DNA from: Actinomycetota bacterium
GTDB taxonomy: Bacteria > Actinomycetota > Actinomycetes > Nanopelagicales > Nanopelagicaceae
Assembly: GCA_947494085.1 (NCBI GenBank)
Contig: CANLTP010000065.1
Location: 1-5,669 of the forward strand
DNA length: 5,669 nucleotides
Direction: 5' to 3'
Positions 1 through 5,669 of the stretch are shown in pieces. Position numbers and translations under genes: made by a program. Below the pieces are notes generated by a model. That model worked only from the letters and a program-made list of their open reading frames with translations. It was not told the DNA's origin and searched no databases. How positions within the stretch are numbered: the stretch's first letter is position 1; the number at the start of each line of letters is the position of its first letter.

Positions 1-552
1 AACCGTTACCGAAACACCAGGAAGCGCCTTGTTGTTGTAAACGCAACCACCTGAAGTTTCAGTCATTCCATATGTAGTAACTACGGTTATTCCAGCTTTA
101 GTTGCTGCTTCTAAAATTGTTTTGCTAGCGGGACTTCCGCCCACTAATACCGACTTACATCTCTGTAAATGTTCCAAAAGTTTGGCGTCACCAGTTATTG
201 CACGATGTAACTGGGTCGGAACGATTGCCGTGTAATCAGCGCTTTCATTGACACTCACAACTTCGCTTCCAAGCTTTATGGCTCGAGCTAATACATTTAA
301 GCCAGCGATGTGATTTGTTGGTAAAAGGAGGGACCAAATATCACCAAGCTTTGCGCCAACTTGGGCATTTGATAATTCAGCGGATGCCGCGATTGCATTT
401 GTTGAAAGTTGGACTCGTTTTCTAATTCCTGAAGATCCGGTTGTCTCCACTATGACTTGGCCTACGTCGCCTTGGTTAATTGCAGCGGAAAGGGCAAGGG
501 TCAGCGCTGGCGTCTCCCATTGGAGACCAATATCAATTACCGAAGTTTTCAT
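1..552 (-). CDS. menE: o-Succinylbenzoate-CoA ligase MenE, N-terminal 184 residues (3' end beyond left edge)
   Basis: MenE activates o-succinylbenzoate with ATP to an acyl-adenylate and then to the CoA thioester, the substrate of MenB. It is a cytoplasmic member of the ANL (acyl-adenylate-forming) superfamily. Translating the minus strand from the ATG at 552-550 gives an open frame to the window edge. Visible motifs are the phosphate-binding loop [16 protein letters not shown] (residues 35-50, Lys45 kept), [18 protein letters not shown] (75-92), VPTQLHR (111-117), VGGSP (137-141) and the adenylate-binding [12 protein letters not shown] (161-172). The short distance from the N-terminus to the phosphate loop fits the compact actinobacterial MenE, roughly 350-380 aa, rather than the longer Bacillus or E. 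coli forms. The C-terminal hinge and small domain lie off the window. The loop has Arg44 where most family members have Pro. No Shine-Dalgarno sequence precedes the ATG, so a very short or absent leader is possible. The gene is divergent from menB across 39 bp. The family call is firm; the exact start is likely. Confidence 0.9.
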   Translation of the reverse strand, partial: MKTSVIDIGLQWETPALTLALSAAINQGDVGQVIVETTGSSGIRKRVQLSTNAIAASAELSNAQVGAKLGDIWSLLLPTNHIAGLNVLARAIKLGSEVVSVNESADYTAIVPTQLHRAITGDAKLLEHLQRCKSVLVGGSPASKTILEAATKAGITVVTTYGMTETSGGCVYNNKALPGVSVTV

Positions 553-591
553 GACCCGCGTAGGCTATCTATATATTTTGTAGGAGGAAAT
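553..591. promoter_or_regulatory. Divergent menE/menB intergenic region, probable overlapping promoters
   Basis: Only 39 bp separate the divergent starts of menE and menB, so any local promoters must overlap here or extend into the genes. The centre is A/T-rich. On the plus strand TATATT (572-577) matches the -10 consensus at five of six positions, but it would place the transcript start inside the menB ribosome site. TAGGCT (561-566) would leave a leader containing that site. On the minus strand TAGCCT (567-562) would give menE a leader of about three bases. No convincing -35 elements are seen. Which hexamers are used is inference. Confidence 0.35.
582..587 (+). promoter_or_regulatory. Ribosome binding site of menB (AGGAGG)
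   Basis: A full AGGAGG lies four bases upstream of the GTG at 592. It decides the menB start: the same frame is open further upstream, to an ATG at 457, but that stretch is antisense to menE and has no MenB-like residues. The ATG at 590 is out of frame and runs straight into TGA. Confidence 0.8.
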
Positions 592-1470
592 GTGAGCAAA
601 CCCTTTAAGCGCGAGCCGGGCAGTCGGACCATTCCAAAATGGATTATTGGAACTGGTGGCGAGGCTTTTTCAGACATTGTTTATGAAGTGGCTGAAGGCA
701 TTGCCAAAATTACAATCAATCGCCCTGAAGTCCGTAATGCATTTCGCCCACAAACACTTTTTGAATTACAAGAAGCTTTCTCACTAGCTCGTGATGATGA
801 TTCTGTCGGAGTCATTATTTTTACAGGTGCTGGCACCGAAGCATTCTGTTCCGGTGGGGATATAAATGTTCGCGGTGATGATGGATATTTAGGTAATGAT
901 CCACTTGCCAAAAAAGGTATTGGTCGGCTTAATGTTTTAGATTTACAGATTCAAATTCGTAGATTACCGAAACCAGTTGTTGCAATGGTTGCAGGCTGGG
1001 CTGTTGGTGGTGGACATGTTCTGCATGTTGTTTGTGATTTAACAATTGCCGCAGACAATGCAAAGTTTGGCCAGACCGGTCCAATGGTTGGATCTTTCGA
1101 TGGCGGTTATGGTGCTGGTTTATTAGCTGCACACATTGGGCAGAAGAAAGCTCGCGAAATTTGGTTCTTATGTCGGCAATACGATGCGACAGAAGCACTT
1201 GAAATGGGCTTAGTAAATACTGTTGTTCCAGTAACTGAACTTGAAGCTGAAACTGTTTCTTGGTGCCGTGAAATGTTAAGACATTCACCTTTGGCACTTA
1301 GATTATTAAAAGCGGGATTAAATGCCGCTGATGATGGACTTGCTGGTGTGCAACAACTTGCTGGTGATGCAACGCTTCTGTTCTATATGACTGAAGAAGG
1401 TCAAGAAGGCCGCGATGCATTTAAAGAGAACCGCGAACCAAATTTCAATAAATTTCCAAAGCGTCCGTAA
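592..1470 (+). CDS. menB: 1,4-Dihydroxy-2-naphthoyl-CoA synthase MenB (292 aa, type I, bicarbonate-dependent class)
   Basis: MenB performs the intramolecular Claisen (Dieckmann-type) condensation of o-succinylbenzoyl-CoA to DHNA-CoA. It is a cytoplasmic enzyme of the crotonase superfamily. The length matches E. coli MenB (285 aa). Visible signatures are CSGGD (86-90) and the oxyanion-hole region VGGGHVLH (138-145), then [16 protein letters not shown] (159-174) with the catalytic Asp170, followed by [10 protein letters not shown] (188-197) and [14 protein letters not shown] (264-277) with Tyr265. From remembered alignment with E. coli MenB, Gln161, Gly163 and Trp191 match Gln154, Gly156 and Trp184. 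These hold the bicarbonate that acts as base in type I enzymes; the mycobacterial type II enzyme has Asp at the Gly position. The flexible loop reads INVRG (91-95), with Asn92 where E. coli has Lys89. The GTG start at 592 is set by AGGAGG at 582-587. menC follows after 6 nt, so co-transcription is likely. Confidence 0.96.
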   Translation: MSKPFKREPGSRTIPKWIIGTGGEAFSDIVYEVAEGIAKITINRPEVRNAFRPQTLFELQEAFSLARDDDSVGVIIFTGAGTEAFCSGGDINVRGDDGYLGNDPLAKKGIGRLNVLDLQIQIRRLPKPVVAMVAGWAVGGGHVLHVVCDLTIAADNAKFGQTGPMVGSFDGGYGAGLLAAHIGQKKAREIWFLCRQYDATEALEMGLVNTVVPVTELEAETVSWCREMLRHSPLALRLLKAGLNAADDGLAGVQQLAGDATLLFYMTEEGQEGRDAFKENREPNFNKFPKRP

Positions 1471-1476
1471 ACAATA

Positions 1477-2466
1477 ATGTGGCACCTAGATGAGATCTTT
1501 AAGGATCTAACGGTAGTTGCCATACCTACCCGCACAAATTTTCGTGGCGTAACTATTCGCGAAGCTGCGCTCTTTCGCGGGGCTGCCGGTTGGAGTGAAT
1601 TCTCACCATTTGTTGAATACTCCGATGTTGAAGCAGAGCAGTGGCTATACGCAGCGCTCGAAGGTGCAAATATTCCGTGGCCAGAGCTAAAACGAAGTTC
1701 GATTGGAATAAATGCAACGCTGCCTAAAGTAGAGATTGATCGCGTTCCAGAAATTCTAAATAGATTTCCTGGTGCAAAGACTGTAAAAATTAAAATTGAT
1801 GATTTTGAAAACGATTGCGAATTAGTCGAAGCCGCTCTGGACTTTAATCCAGATTTCAAAATTAGATTAGATGTTAACGGCGGTTGGAGCCTTGAAACTG
1901 CCTTATTAAACCTTTATAACTACTATCTACGTTTTGGCAAAGTCTTTGAATACATTGAACAGCCTTGTTTGGAGATTGCAGATTTAAAAGAGCTAAAAAA
2001 AGAGATTCCGATGAAGATTGCTATCGATGAATCAATTAGAAAAGCACTAACAAGTGATTTTTCAGGCGCTAATGAGTTTGCAGATATCGCAATTATCAAG
2101 TGGGCGCCTTCGGGTGGCATTACTCGGGCTAACAAGTTAATCGAAAAGATTGGCCTGCCTGCAGTTATTTCTAGCGCATTAGATACCGGAATCGGAATTT
2201 CACATGGACTTGCCTTGGCTGCTAGCCAGAACACTTTAAGTTTTGATTGCGGGCTTGCAACAACTTCACTACTTGAAAGTGATGTCATTACCCCGCCACT
2301 TGAAATAACTGCTGGCACTATCTCGGTTAACCGGAGTTTGCCTGATGAAAAGTTGGTAGCTAAATATTTGGCATCAGCAGACCGTAGACTTTGGTGGCAG
2401 AATCGCATTGAAAGAATTTGGGAATCTGGATTTGGTGAAAGGTGGCAAAGTGAGCAGCGCAACTGA
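1477..2466 (+). CDS. menC: o-Succinylbenzoate synthase MenC (329 aa)
   Basis: MenC dehydrates SHCHC to the aromatic o-succinylbenzoate. It belongs to the enolase superfamily: an N-terminal capping domain, then a (beta/alpha)-barrel holding Mg2+ and two catalytic lysines. The barrel residues are all visible: KIK (104-106, catalytic Lys106), RLDVNGGW (130-137, metal ligand Asp132), EYIEQP (158-163, Glu161), IAIDES (181-186, Asp184), IIKWAPSGGI (206-215, second catalytic Lys208) and the ISSALDTGIGI segment (231-241). Enolase-superfamily members can also be racemases or other dehydratases, but the position between menB and menD makes OSB synthase by far the best call. The ATG lies 6 nt after the menB stop with no Shine-Dalgarno sequence, so translation probably depends on ribosomes finishing menB. 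The last 17 bases overlap the start of menD. Length is normal for the short actinobacterial MenC group. Confidence 0.93.
   Translation: MWHLDEIFKDLTVVAIPTRTNFRGVTIREAALFRGAAGWSEFSPFVEYSDVEAEQWLYAALEGANIPWPELKRSSIGINATLPKVEIDRVPEILNRFPGAKTVKIKIDDFENDCELVEAALDFNPDFKIRLDVNGGWSLETALLNLYNYYLRFGKVFEYIEQPCLEIADLKELKKEIPMKIAIDESIRKALTSDFSGANEFADIAIIKWAPSGGITRANKLIEKIGLPAVISSALDTGIGISHGLALAASQNTLSFDCGLATTSLLESDVITPPLEITAGTISVNRSLPDEKLVAKYLASADRRLWWQNRIERIWESGFGERWQSEQRN
2438..2445 (+). promoter_or_regulatory. Ribosome binding site of menD inside the end of menC
   Basis: AAAGGTGG lies within the last codons of menC, with its AGGTG core five bases ahead of the GTG at 2450. It supports that GTG over the in-frame TTG at 2408, which would add 14 residues lacking MenD similarity and has no comparable site. 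Confidence 0.65.
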
Positions 2467-4018
2467 TCTTGCCCGCCAGACCATTCGTAAGCTAATTGAA
2501 TTCGGAGTTAGTGATTTTGTAATTTCACCGGGGTCTAGAAATGCACCGCTCTCTATCGCATTGCAAGAGGCGAGAAGCCGAGGCGTAATTGAACTCCATG
2601 TTAAGTTGGATGAACGTGGTGCAGCTTTCTATGCGCTAGGAATTGCTAAGTCAACCAACCAACATGTGGCTGTAATTTGCACCAGCGGAACCGCGGCAGC
2701 TAATTTCCACCCAGCACTATTAGAGGCCTGGCATGCAAGCAATAAATTAATTGCTATTACTGCAGATCGACCAGATCGGCTCCGCAAAACTGGAGCAAAT
2801 CAAACAACGGATCAAGTCGGTATGTTTCCAAATATTCCAGCCTTTGATTTAGTTGCAGGAGCTAATTTCGAATTAGGAAACGGTCCGACACATTTAAATA
2901 TTCAATTCGATGAGCCCTTGCTTCCAAAAGATACAAATGATTGGCTAAGTGGATTGCATATCAATCCGCCAAAGCAATCAATCGAGAGCGCTAAATCCTT
3001 ATCTGTTACCGGCAATGGTGTGATAGTTATTGGCCATGATCGTGGAACGCTTGCCGCATCTGAAATAGCAAAGTTTGTCGAGGCATCTGGGCTTCCAGTG
3101 ATTGCTGAAGATCCATTGACTTTTGCGAATTCAATTAGTCACGCCAGTGCATTTTTGAGTGATGAAGTTATTCGAAATTATTTAAAGGCAGACTTTGCGA
3201 TTGTAATTGGCCGCACAACGCTCTCCCGCAGCATCAATAGCTATCTGGCATTGTCAGGAAAAACTTATGTAATAGATCCTAGAATTTCAACGATTGATAC
3301 AAAGCGAACTGCCTCACAAATATTTTTTGCGCTACCAAAACTTGAAGTCTCTACGCAAAACCCAACTTGGATTTCAGATTGGCATGAAACATCGAAGCTG
3401 GCATCGAAGGTAATCACAGGAGATCAAAGTTGGAGCGAGCAGGTTGCTTTGCAGACAATCTCGGCTGGTCTGCCAAAAGGTTCTGCGTTTTTTGTTGGCT
3501 CATCTCGCCCAATAAGAGATATCGAAGCTTTTGCCACACCCCGTTCCGGAGTTGAAGTTTTCGCCAATCGCGGGTTAGCCGGAATCGATGGAAACTTATC
3601 AACTATCTTTGGAATCTCTAATAACTTTGAATTCACTTACGCGGTTATTGGTGACTTAACTTTTCTGCATGACTTAACAGCGCTGCTTACACCACCTACC
3701 AATAATTTAACGATCTTCGTGATTGATAACAATGGTGGTGGAATTTTCTCTACCTTGCCACAATCTGGAGTGGTCGGATTTGAAGAAATTTTTGCTACGC
3801 CACAGAATCAAGATTTAGAGAAGATTATTTCTAGTTTTGAAATTAAGGTAACTAAAGTTAAATCAACTTCAGATCTAAATTTTGCTTTTTCTCAGAACAA
3901 TCCTGGATTAAGCTTTGTAATTGTTGAAGTTCCAAATCGGGAGTCAATGGCAAGTAATTTAGCTAAAACTTACTCTCGCATTTCAAGTGCAGTTCGCATC
4001 GGACTCAACTTAGCTTGA
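2450..4018 (+). CDS. menD: SEPHCHC synthase MenD, thiamine-diphosphate dependent (522 aa)
   Basis: MenD is the committed step of the pathway: it decarboxylates 2-oxoglutarate on thiamine diphosphate and adds the resulting unit to isochorismate, giving SEPHCHC. It is a cytoplasmic oligomeric enzyme. Three-domain layout is visible. The N-terminal pyrimidine-binding domain has SPGSRNAPLS (26-35), LDERGAAFYALG (53-64) with the ThDP-activating Glu55, ICTSGTAAANFHPALLEA (76-93), ADRP (105-108) and GANQTTDQVGMF (115-126). A variable central domain follows (about 175-330). The C-terminal diphosphate-binding domain has SSRPIRD (351-357), ANRGLAGIDGNLST (372-385), GDLTFLHD (401-408, Mg2+ ligand Asp402) and DNNGGGIF (426-433). 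At 522 aa it is slightly shorter than the E. coli enzyme (556 aa). The GTG start was chosen from the ribosome site at 2438-2445. It overlaps menC by 17 nt, and its last 15 sense codons and stop overlap the end of menF on the other strand. Confidence 0.96.
   Translation: MSSATDLARQTIRKLIEFGVSDFVISPGSRNAPLSIALQEARSRGVIELHVKLDERGAAFYALGIAKSTNQHVAVICTSGTAAANFHPALLEAWHASNKLIAITADRPDRLRKTGANQTTDQVGMFPNIPAFDLVAGANFELGNGPTHLNIQFDEPLLPKDTNDWLSGLHINPPKQSIESAKSLSVTGNGVIVIGHDRGTLAASEIAKFVEASGLPVIAEDPLTFANSISHASAFLSDEVIRNYLKADFAIVIGRTTLSRSINSYLALSGKTYVIDPRISTIDTKRTASQIFFALPKLEVSTQNPTWISDWHETSKLASKVITGDQSWSEQVALQTISAGLPKGSAFFVGSSRPIRDIEAFATPRSGVEVFANRGLAGIDGNLSTIFGISNNFEFTYAVIGDLTFLHDLTALLTPPTNNLTIFVIDNNGGGIFSTLPQSGVVGFEEIFATPQNQDLEKIISSFEIKVTKVKSTSDLNFAFSQNNPGLSFVIVEVPNRESMASNLAKTYSRISSAVRIGLNLA
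3970..4018. other. 49-bp convergent coding overlap of menD and menF
   Basis: The menD stop TGA (4016-4018) lies inside menF, and the menF stop (TTA at 3970-3972 on the plus strand) lies inside menD. Both strands are therefore coding: MenD residues 508-522 and MenF residues 396-410. By codon phase, the third positions of the two genes coincide. There is no room for an intergenic terminator, so each transcript must read antisense into the other gene. Confidence 0.85.
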
Positions 4019-5202
4019 CTTTCTGCTAGTTCATCTTCCGGATTAGATCCAGCAACAATTCCACAACCACTAAAGATTCGCATTGATTTTTGATCATCAG
4101 ATAGCTCGCCAGTGCGAAGTGCGATTCCAATTTCACCATCACCTCTTGCATCAACCCAGCCAACTGGACCGGCATATCGACCACGATTCATCTCTTCCAA
4201 TTCATTTATCACAGCGCTAGCAGCTTCAGTTGGTGTTCCACAAACTGCAGCAGATGGATGAAGCGAAGAAATTAAGGTGAAAATATCAACAGGAGTTGTC
4301 GCATCATTTATAACTCCAGTTACATCCGTAGCAAGGTGCATAACATTTGCCAGGTGTAGAACAAATGGTGATTCCGGAACATTCGTTGAAGAGCAATATG
4401 GCGCTAAAGCATCGGCCACCGAACGGACCGCATATTCATGTTCCTCTAAATCCTTAGATGATTTAGCGAGTGATGCAGCGAGCCCAAGATCCTTTGCTTC
4501 ATCGCCAGATTTACGAATAGTTCCAGCCAAGATTCTTGAAGTTACAAGCGATTTATTTAAACGGACTAAGAGTTCGGGAGTAGCACCAATCAAATTAGCC
4601 ACCATAAAGACCCAGGTTGATGGGTAATTTGCACTTAAAAAGGTAATTAAGTTTCGCTTTGAGATTGGCTCGGAATTTCGAGCGATTAAATCGCGTGCTA
4701 ATACGACCTTCTCAAGTTCACCGCTTTTGATTTTAGAAACTGCTTTTGCAACTCGGTTTTTCCATTCCGAATCCGACAGGGCCCCAGTTTCAAAGGTAAC
4801 TTCGCCGCTTGGCTTTGCATTTTTGAATTGCGAAATAAGCGGTGCGCTGTTGTCACCAATCCAGGTGATCCAAGACTTATCTCCCCGTTTACCAATAATT
4901 AATTGGGGGATTACAAGTTTAGATTCTTCGGCAGAATCAAAAGCAAATGATGTGAAAAGTATTGGCCCAGTTCCACTGCCGTGCACGCTATTTTCTATCT
5001 TTAAAGTTGCAAGCTGTTCGTGCCACCACTTCCTGGCATCTGTAAATCGGTTCTTACCTTTAACGCTAGTGCTCTTCCATTCACCAAAACCGATTAAGCC
5101 ATCGCCACCACGTATCCATGATGCAGTCAGTTCTAATTCCGTGGCAACTGACTCCAGGGCTGGATGCTCGCCAAGAAGTTCAGTAGTTATATTTGTCGGC
5201 AC
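3970..5202 (-). CDS. menF: Isochorismate synthase MenF (410 aa)
   Basis: MenF isomerises chorismate to isochorismate, diverting it from aromatic amino acid synthesis into menaquinone. It is a cytoplasmic, Mg2+-dependent member of the chorismate-binding (MenF/EntC/TrpE) family. The first 140 residues are the divergent N-terminal part. The catalytic region follows: GELEKVVLARD (161-171, general base Lys165), GATPELLVR (206-214, general acid Glu210), LAGTIRKSGD (225-234), KDLEEHEYAV (250-259), SLHPSAAVCGTP (313-324), GRYAGPVGWVDARGDGE (341-357) and FSGCGIVAGSNPEDELAES (377-395). Both catalytic residues were placed against remembered E. coli MenF (Lys190, Glu240). The SRILAGTI stretch looks more like EntC-type enzymes, so an isochorismate synthase for a siderophore is formally possible, but the position facing menBCD favours menaquinone. 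The start is GTG at 5202 with no Shine-Dalgarno sequence. A TATAAA hexamer sits 7-12 bases before it, suggesting a leaderless transcript. bioY ends 18 nt upstream, so read-through from bioY is also possible. Confidence 0.93.
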   Translation of the reverse strand: MPTNITTELLGEHPALESVATELELTASWIRGGDGLIGFGEWKSTSVKGKNRFTDARKWWHEQLATLKIENSVHGSGTGPILFTSFAFDSAEESKLVIPQLIIGKRGDKSWITWIGDNSAPLISQFKNAKPSGEVTFETGALSDSEWKNRVAKAVSKIKSGELEKVVLARDLIARNSEPISKRNLITFLSANYPSTWVFMVANLIGATPELLVRLNKSLVTSRILAGTIRKSGDEAKDLGLAASLAKSSKDLEEHEYAVRSVADALAPYCSSTNVPESPFVLHLANVMHLATDVTGVINDATTPVDIFTLISSLHPSAAVCGTPTEAASAVINELEEMNRGRYAGPVGWVDARGDGEIGIALRTGELSDDQKSMRIFSGCGIVAGSNPEDELAESQAKLSPMRTALEMRE

Positions 5203-5220
5203 GATATATTTATAACTTAA
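5203..5220 (-). promoter_or_regulatory. Candidate leaderless menF promoter in the bioY-menF gap
   Basis: The 18-bp gap is nearly all A/T. On the minus strand TATAAA (5214-5209) lies at -12 to -7 if transcription starts at the G of the menF GTG (5202), the normal place for a -10 element. No ribosome binding site is present, as expected for a leaderless message. The region 17 bases further upstream, inside the end of bioY, matches the -35 consensus only weakly. Chance occurrence in A/T-rich DNA cannot be excluded. Confidence 0.45.
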
Positions 5221-5669
5221 TTATGAACGCTTTGAAACAAATTTCCAGACTGCAGGAAGCGCAGTGCTGGCAATTGCAATTTTTAGGATTTCACCAAACA
5301 CAAATGGGGTGAAACCTTTATCGAAAGTCCAGAGCCAACTTTGACCGGTGTATTGATGTAACCAGATCAGGCCAATAGCAAAAATTACTGAATTTCCAAT
5401 AATCATTGTCGGAATTACAGTTTTAATTTTCTGATCCCATTTACGACCAGCAAGTGCGCCAAGCACTAGTGAAGAAATCAACATTCCAACTAGGTATCCG
5501 CCAGTTGGGCCAACAATTCGCTCTAATCCGCTGGTTCCAGAAGAGAAAATTGGCGCACCAGCCATACCCATTAATAAATAGAAAGCGATTGTGCTAAATC
5601 CAAGTCCGGCGCCATATGCAGTTCCCAAAAGTAGAACACCGAGAGTTTGACCAGTGAATGGAACAGGTG
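5221..5669 (-). CDS. bioY: Biotin ECF transporter S component BioY, C-terminal 148 residues (5' end beyond right edge)
   Basis: BioY is the integral membrane subunit that binds biotin and delivers it to the ECF energy-coupling module (EcfT plus two ATPases), or in some species works with little else. The frame is open to the window edge, with the first whole codon at 5667. It reads PVPFTGQTLGVLLLG, the family signature, and therefore continues upstream; the TTG at 5628 is internal, not the start. Further family features are AFYLLMGMAGAPIF, IVGPTGGYLVGM and a final helix containing GEILKIAIAS. Four hydrophobic segments are visible, ending in a short basic tail (KFVSKRS). About 40-50 N-terminal residues should be missing for a typical protein of about 190 aa. 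The last helix has GE-x-x-K where the biotin-coordinating motif is usually GD-x-x-K, a conservative change. The gene runs in the same direction as menF with 18 nt between them. No ecfT or ecfA is in the window. Confidence 0.93.
   Translation of the reverse strand, partial: PVPFTGQTLGVLLLGTAYGAGLGFSTIAFYLLMGMAGAPIFSSGTSGLERIVGPTGGYLVGMLISSLVLGALAGRKWDQKIKTVIPTMIIGNSVIFAIGLIWLHQYTGQSWLWTFDKGFTPFVFGEILKIAIASTALPAVWKFVSKRS

Noticed and set aside
457..591. Upstream extension of menB from the ATG at 457, adding 45 residues
   Set aside because: It is antisense to the menE coding region, has no resemblance to MenB, and the strong AGGAGG at 582-587 points to the GTG at 592.
590..595. ATG-TGA start-stop element overlapping the menB GTG
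   Set aside because: The ATG is only two bases from the ribosome site, too close for efficient use, and a six-base match is easily due to chance.
1493..1508. Short inverted repeat AGATC-TTTAAG-GATCT near the start of menC
   Set aside because: A five-base stem inside coding sequence with no U-tract and no position that suggests a regulatory role.
1401..1859. Minus-strand open frame spanning the menB/menC junction
   Set aside because: Low-complexity, Ser-rich translation with no family resemblance, opposite two well-supported genes.
2408..2449. TTG start giving menD 14 extra residues
   Set aside because: The extra residues are not MenD-like and would deepen the menC overlap; the GTG at 2450 has a better-placed ribosome site.
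1923..2462. Minus-strand open frame of 179 codons opposite menC
   Set aside because: It has no recognisable domain and lies fully opposite a menC with all catalytic residues intact; a shadow frame.
4527..4541. Possible loss of an acidic catalytic residue in MenF at SRILAGT, where E. coli MenF has TEALAGT
   Set aside because: Counting through remembered E. coli MenF places the general acid in the SSPERLW motif, which is GATPELL here with Glu210 present; the SR form is familiar from EntC-type enzymes.
4727..5215. Plus-strand open frame of 162 codons opposite menF
   Set aside because: No domain similarity, opposite the well-supported menF, and it would also cover the bioY-menF gap; a shadow frame.
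5626..5628. TTG at 5628 as the bioY start
   Set aside because: The in-frame sequence upstream encodes the BioY signature PVPFTGQTLGV, so the true start lies beyond the window.

Overview
This window is a compact chromosomal block of menaquinone (vitamin K2) biosynthesis genes followed by the gene of a biotin transporter subunit. GC content is moderate to low (about 40-45% in lines I counted by hand) and intergenic space is almost absent. The short MenE, the GTG starts and the possible leaderless start fit a streamlined actinobacterium, for example the low-GC planktonic Nanopelagicales (acI) type. That placement is inference from gene style, not from a marker gene.

Layout, left to right: the N-terminal half of menE on the minus strand (1-552, running off the left edge); a 39-bp divergent gap; menB, menC and menD on the plus strand (592-4018), spaced 6 nt apart and then overlapping by 17 nt; menF on the minus strand (3970-5202), converging on menD with a 49-bp tail-to-tail overlap; an 18-bp gap; and bioY on the minus strand (5221 to beyond 5669, missing its N-terminus). 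Coding sequence covers nearly every base. There is no gene-free stretch over 300 bases, and I saw no tRNA, rRNA, CRISPR array, insertion sequence or convincing terminator.

The genes form most of the classical o-succinylbenzoate route. MenF converts chorismate to isochorismate. MenD adds the succinyl semialdehyde unit from 2-oxoglutarate to give SEPHCHC. A MenH-type step, not encoded here, removes pyruvate to give SHCHC. MenC dehydrates SHCHC to o-succinylbenzoate, MenE makes the CoA thioester, and MenB closes the naphthalene ring to DHNA-CoA. The thioesterase, MenA and the methyltransferase are not in the window. BioY is the substrate-binding membrane subunit of an ECF biotin importer and has no direct metabolic link to the pathway.

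I found no undescribed system. The points worth a second look are a bicarbonate-type (type I, E. coli-like) MenB in an apparently actinobacterial locus, substituted residues in its mobile active-site loop, the wobble-aligned antisense overlap of menD and menF, and a -10-like hexamer placed exactly for leaderless transcription of menF.
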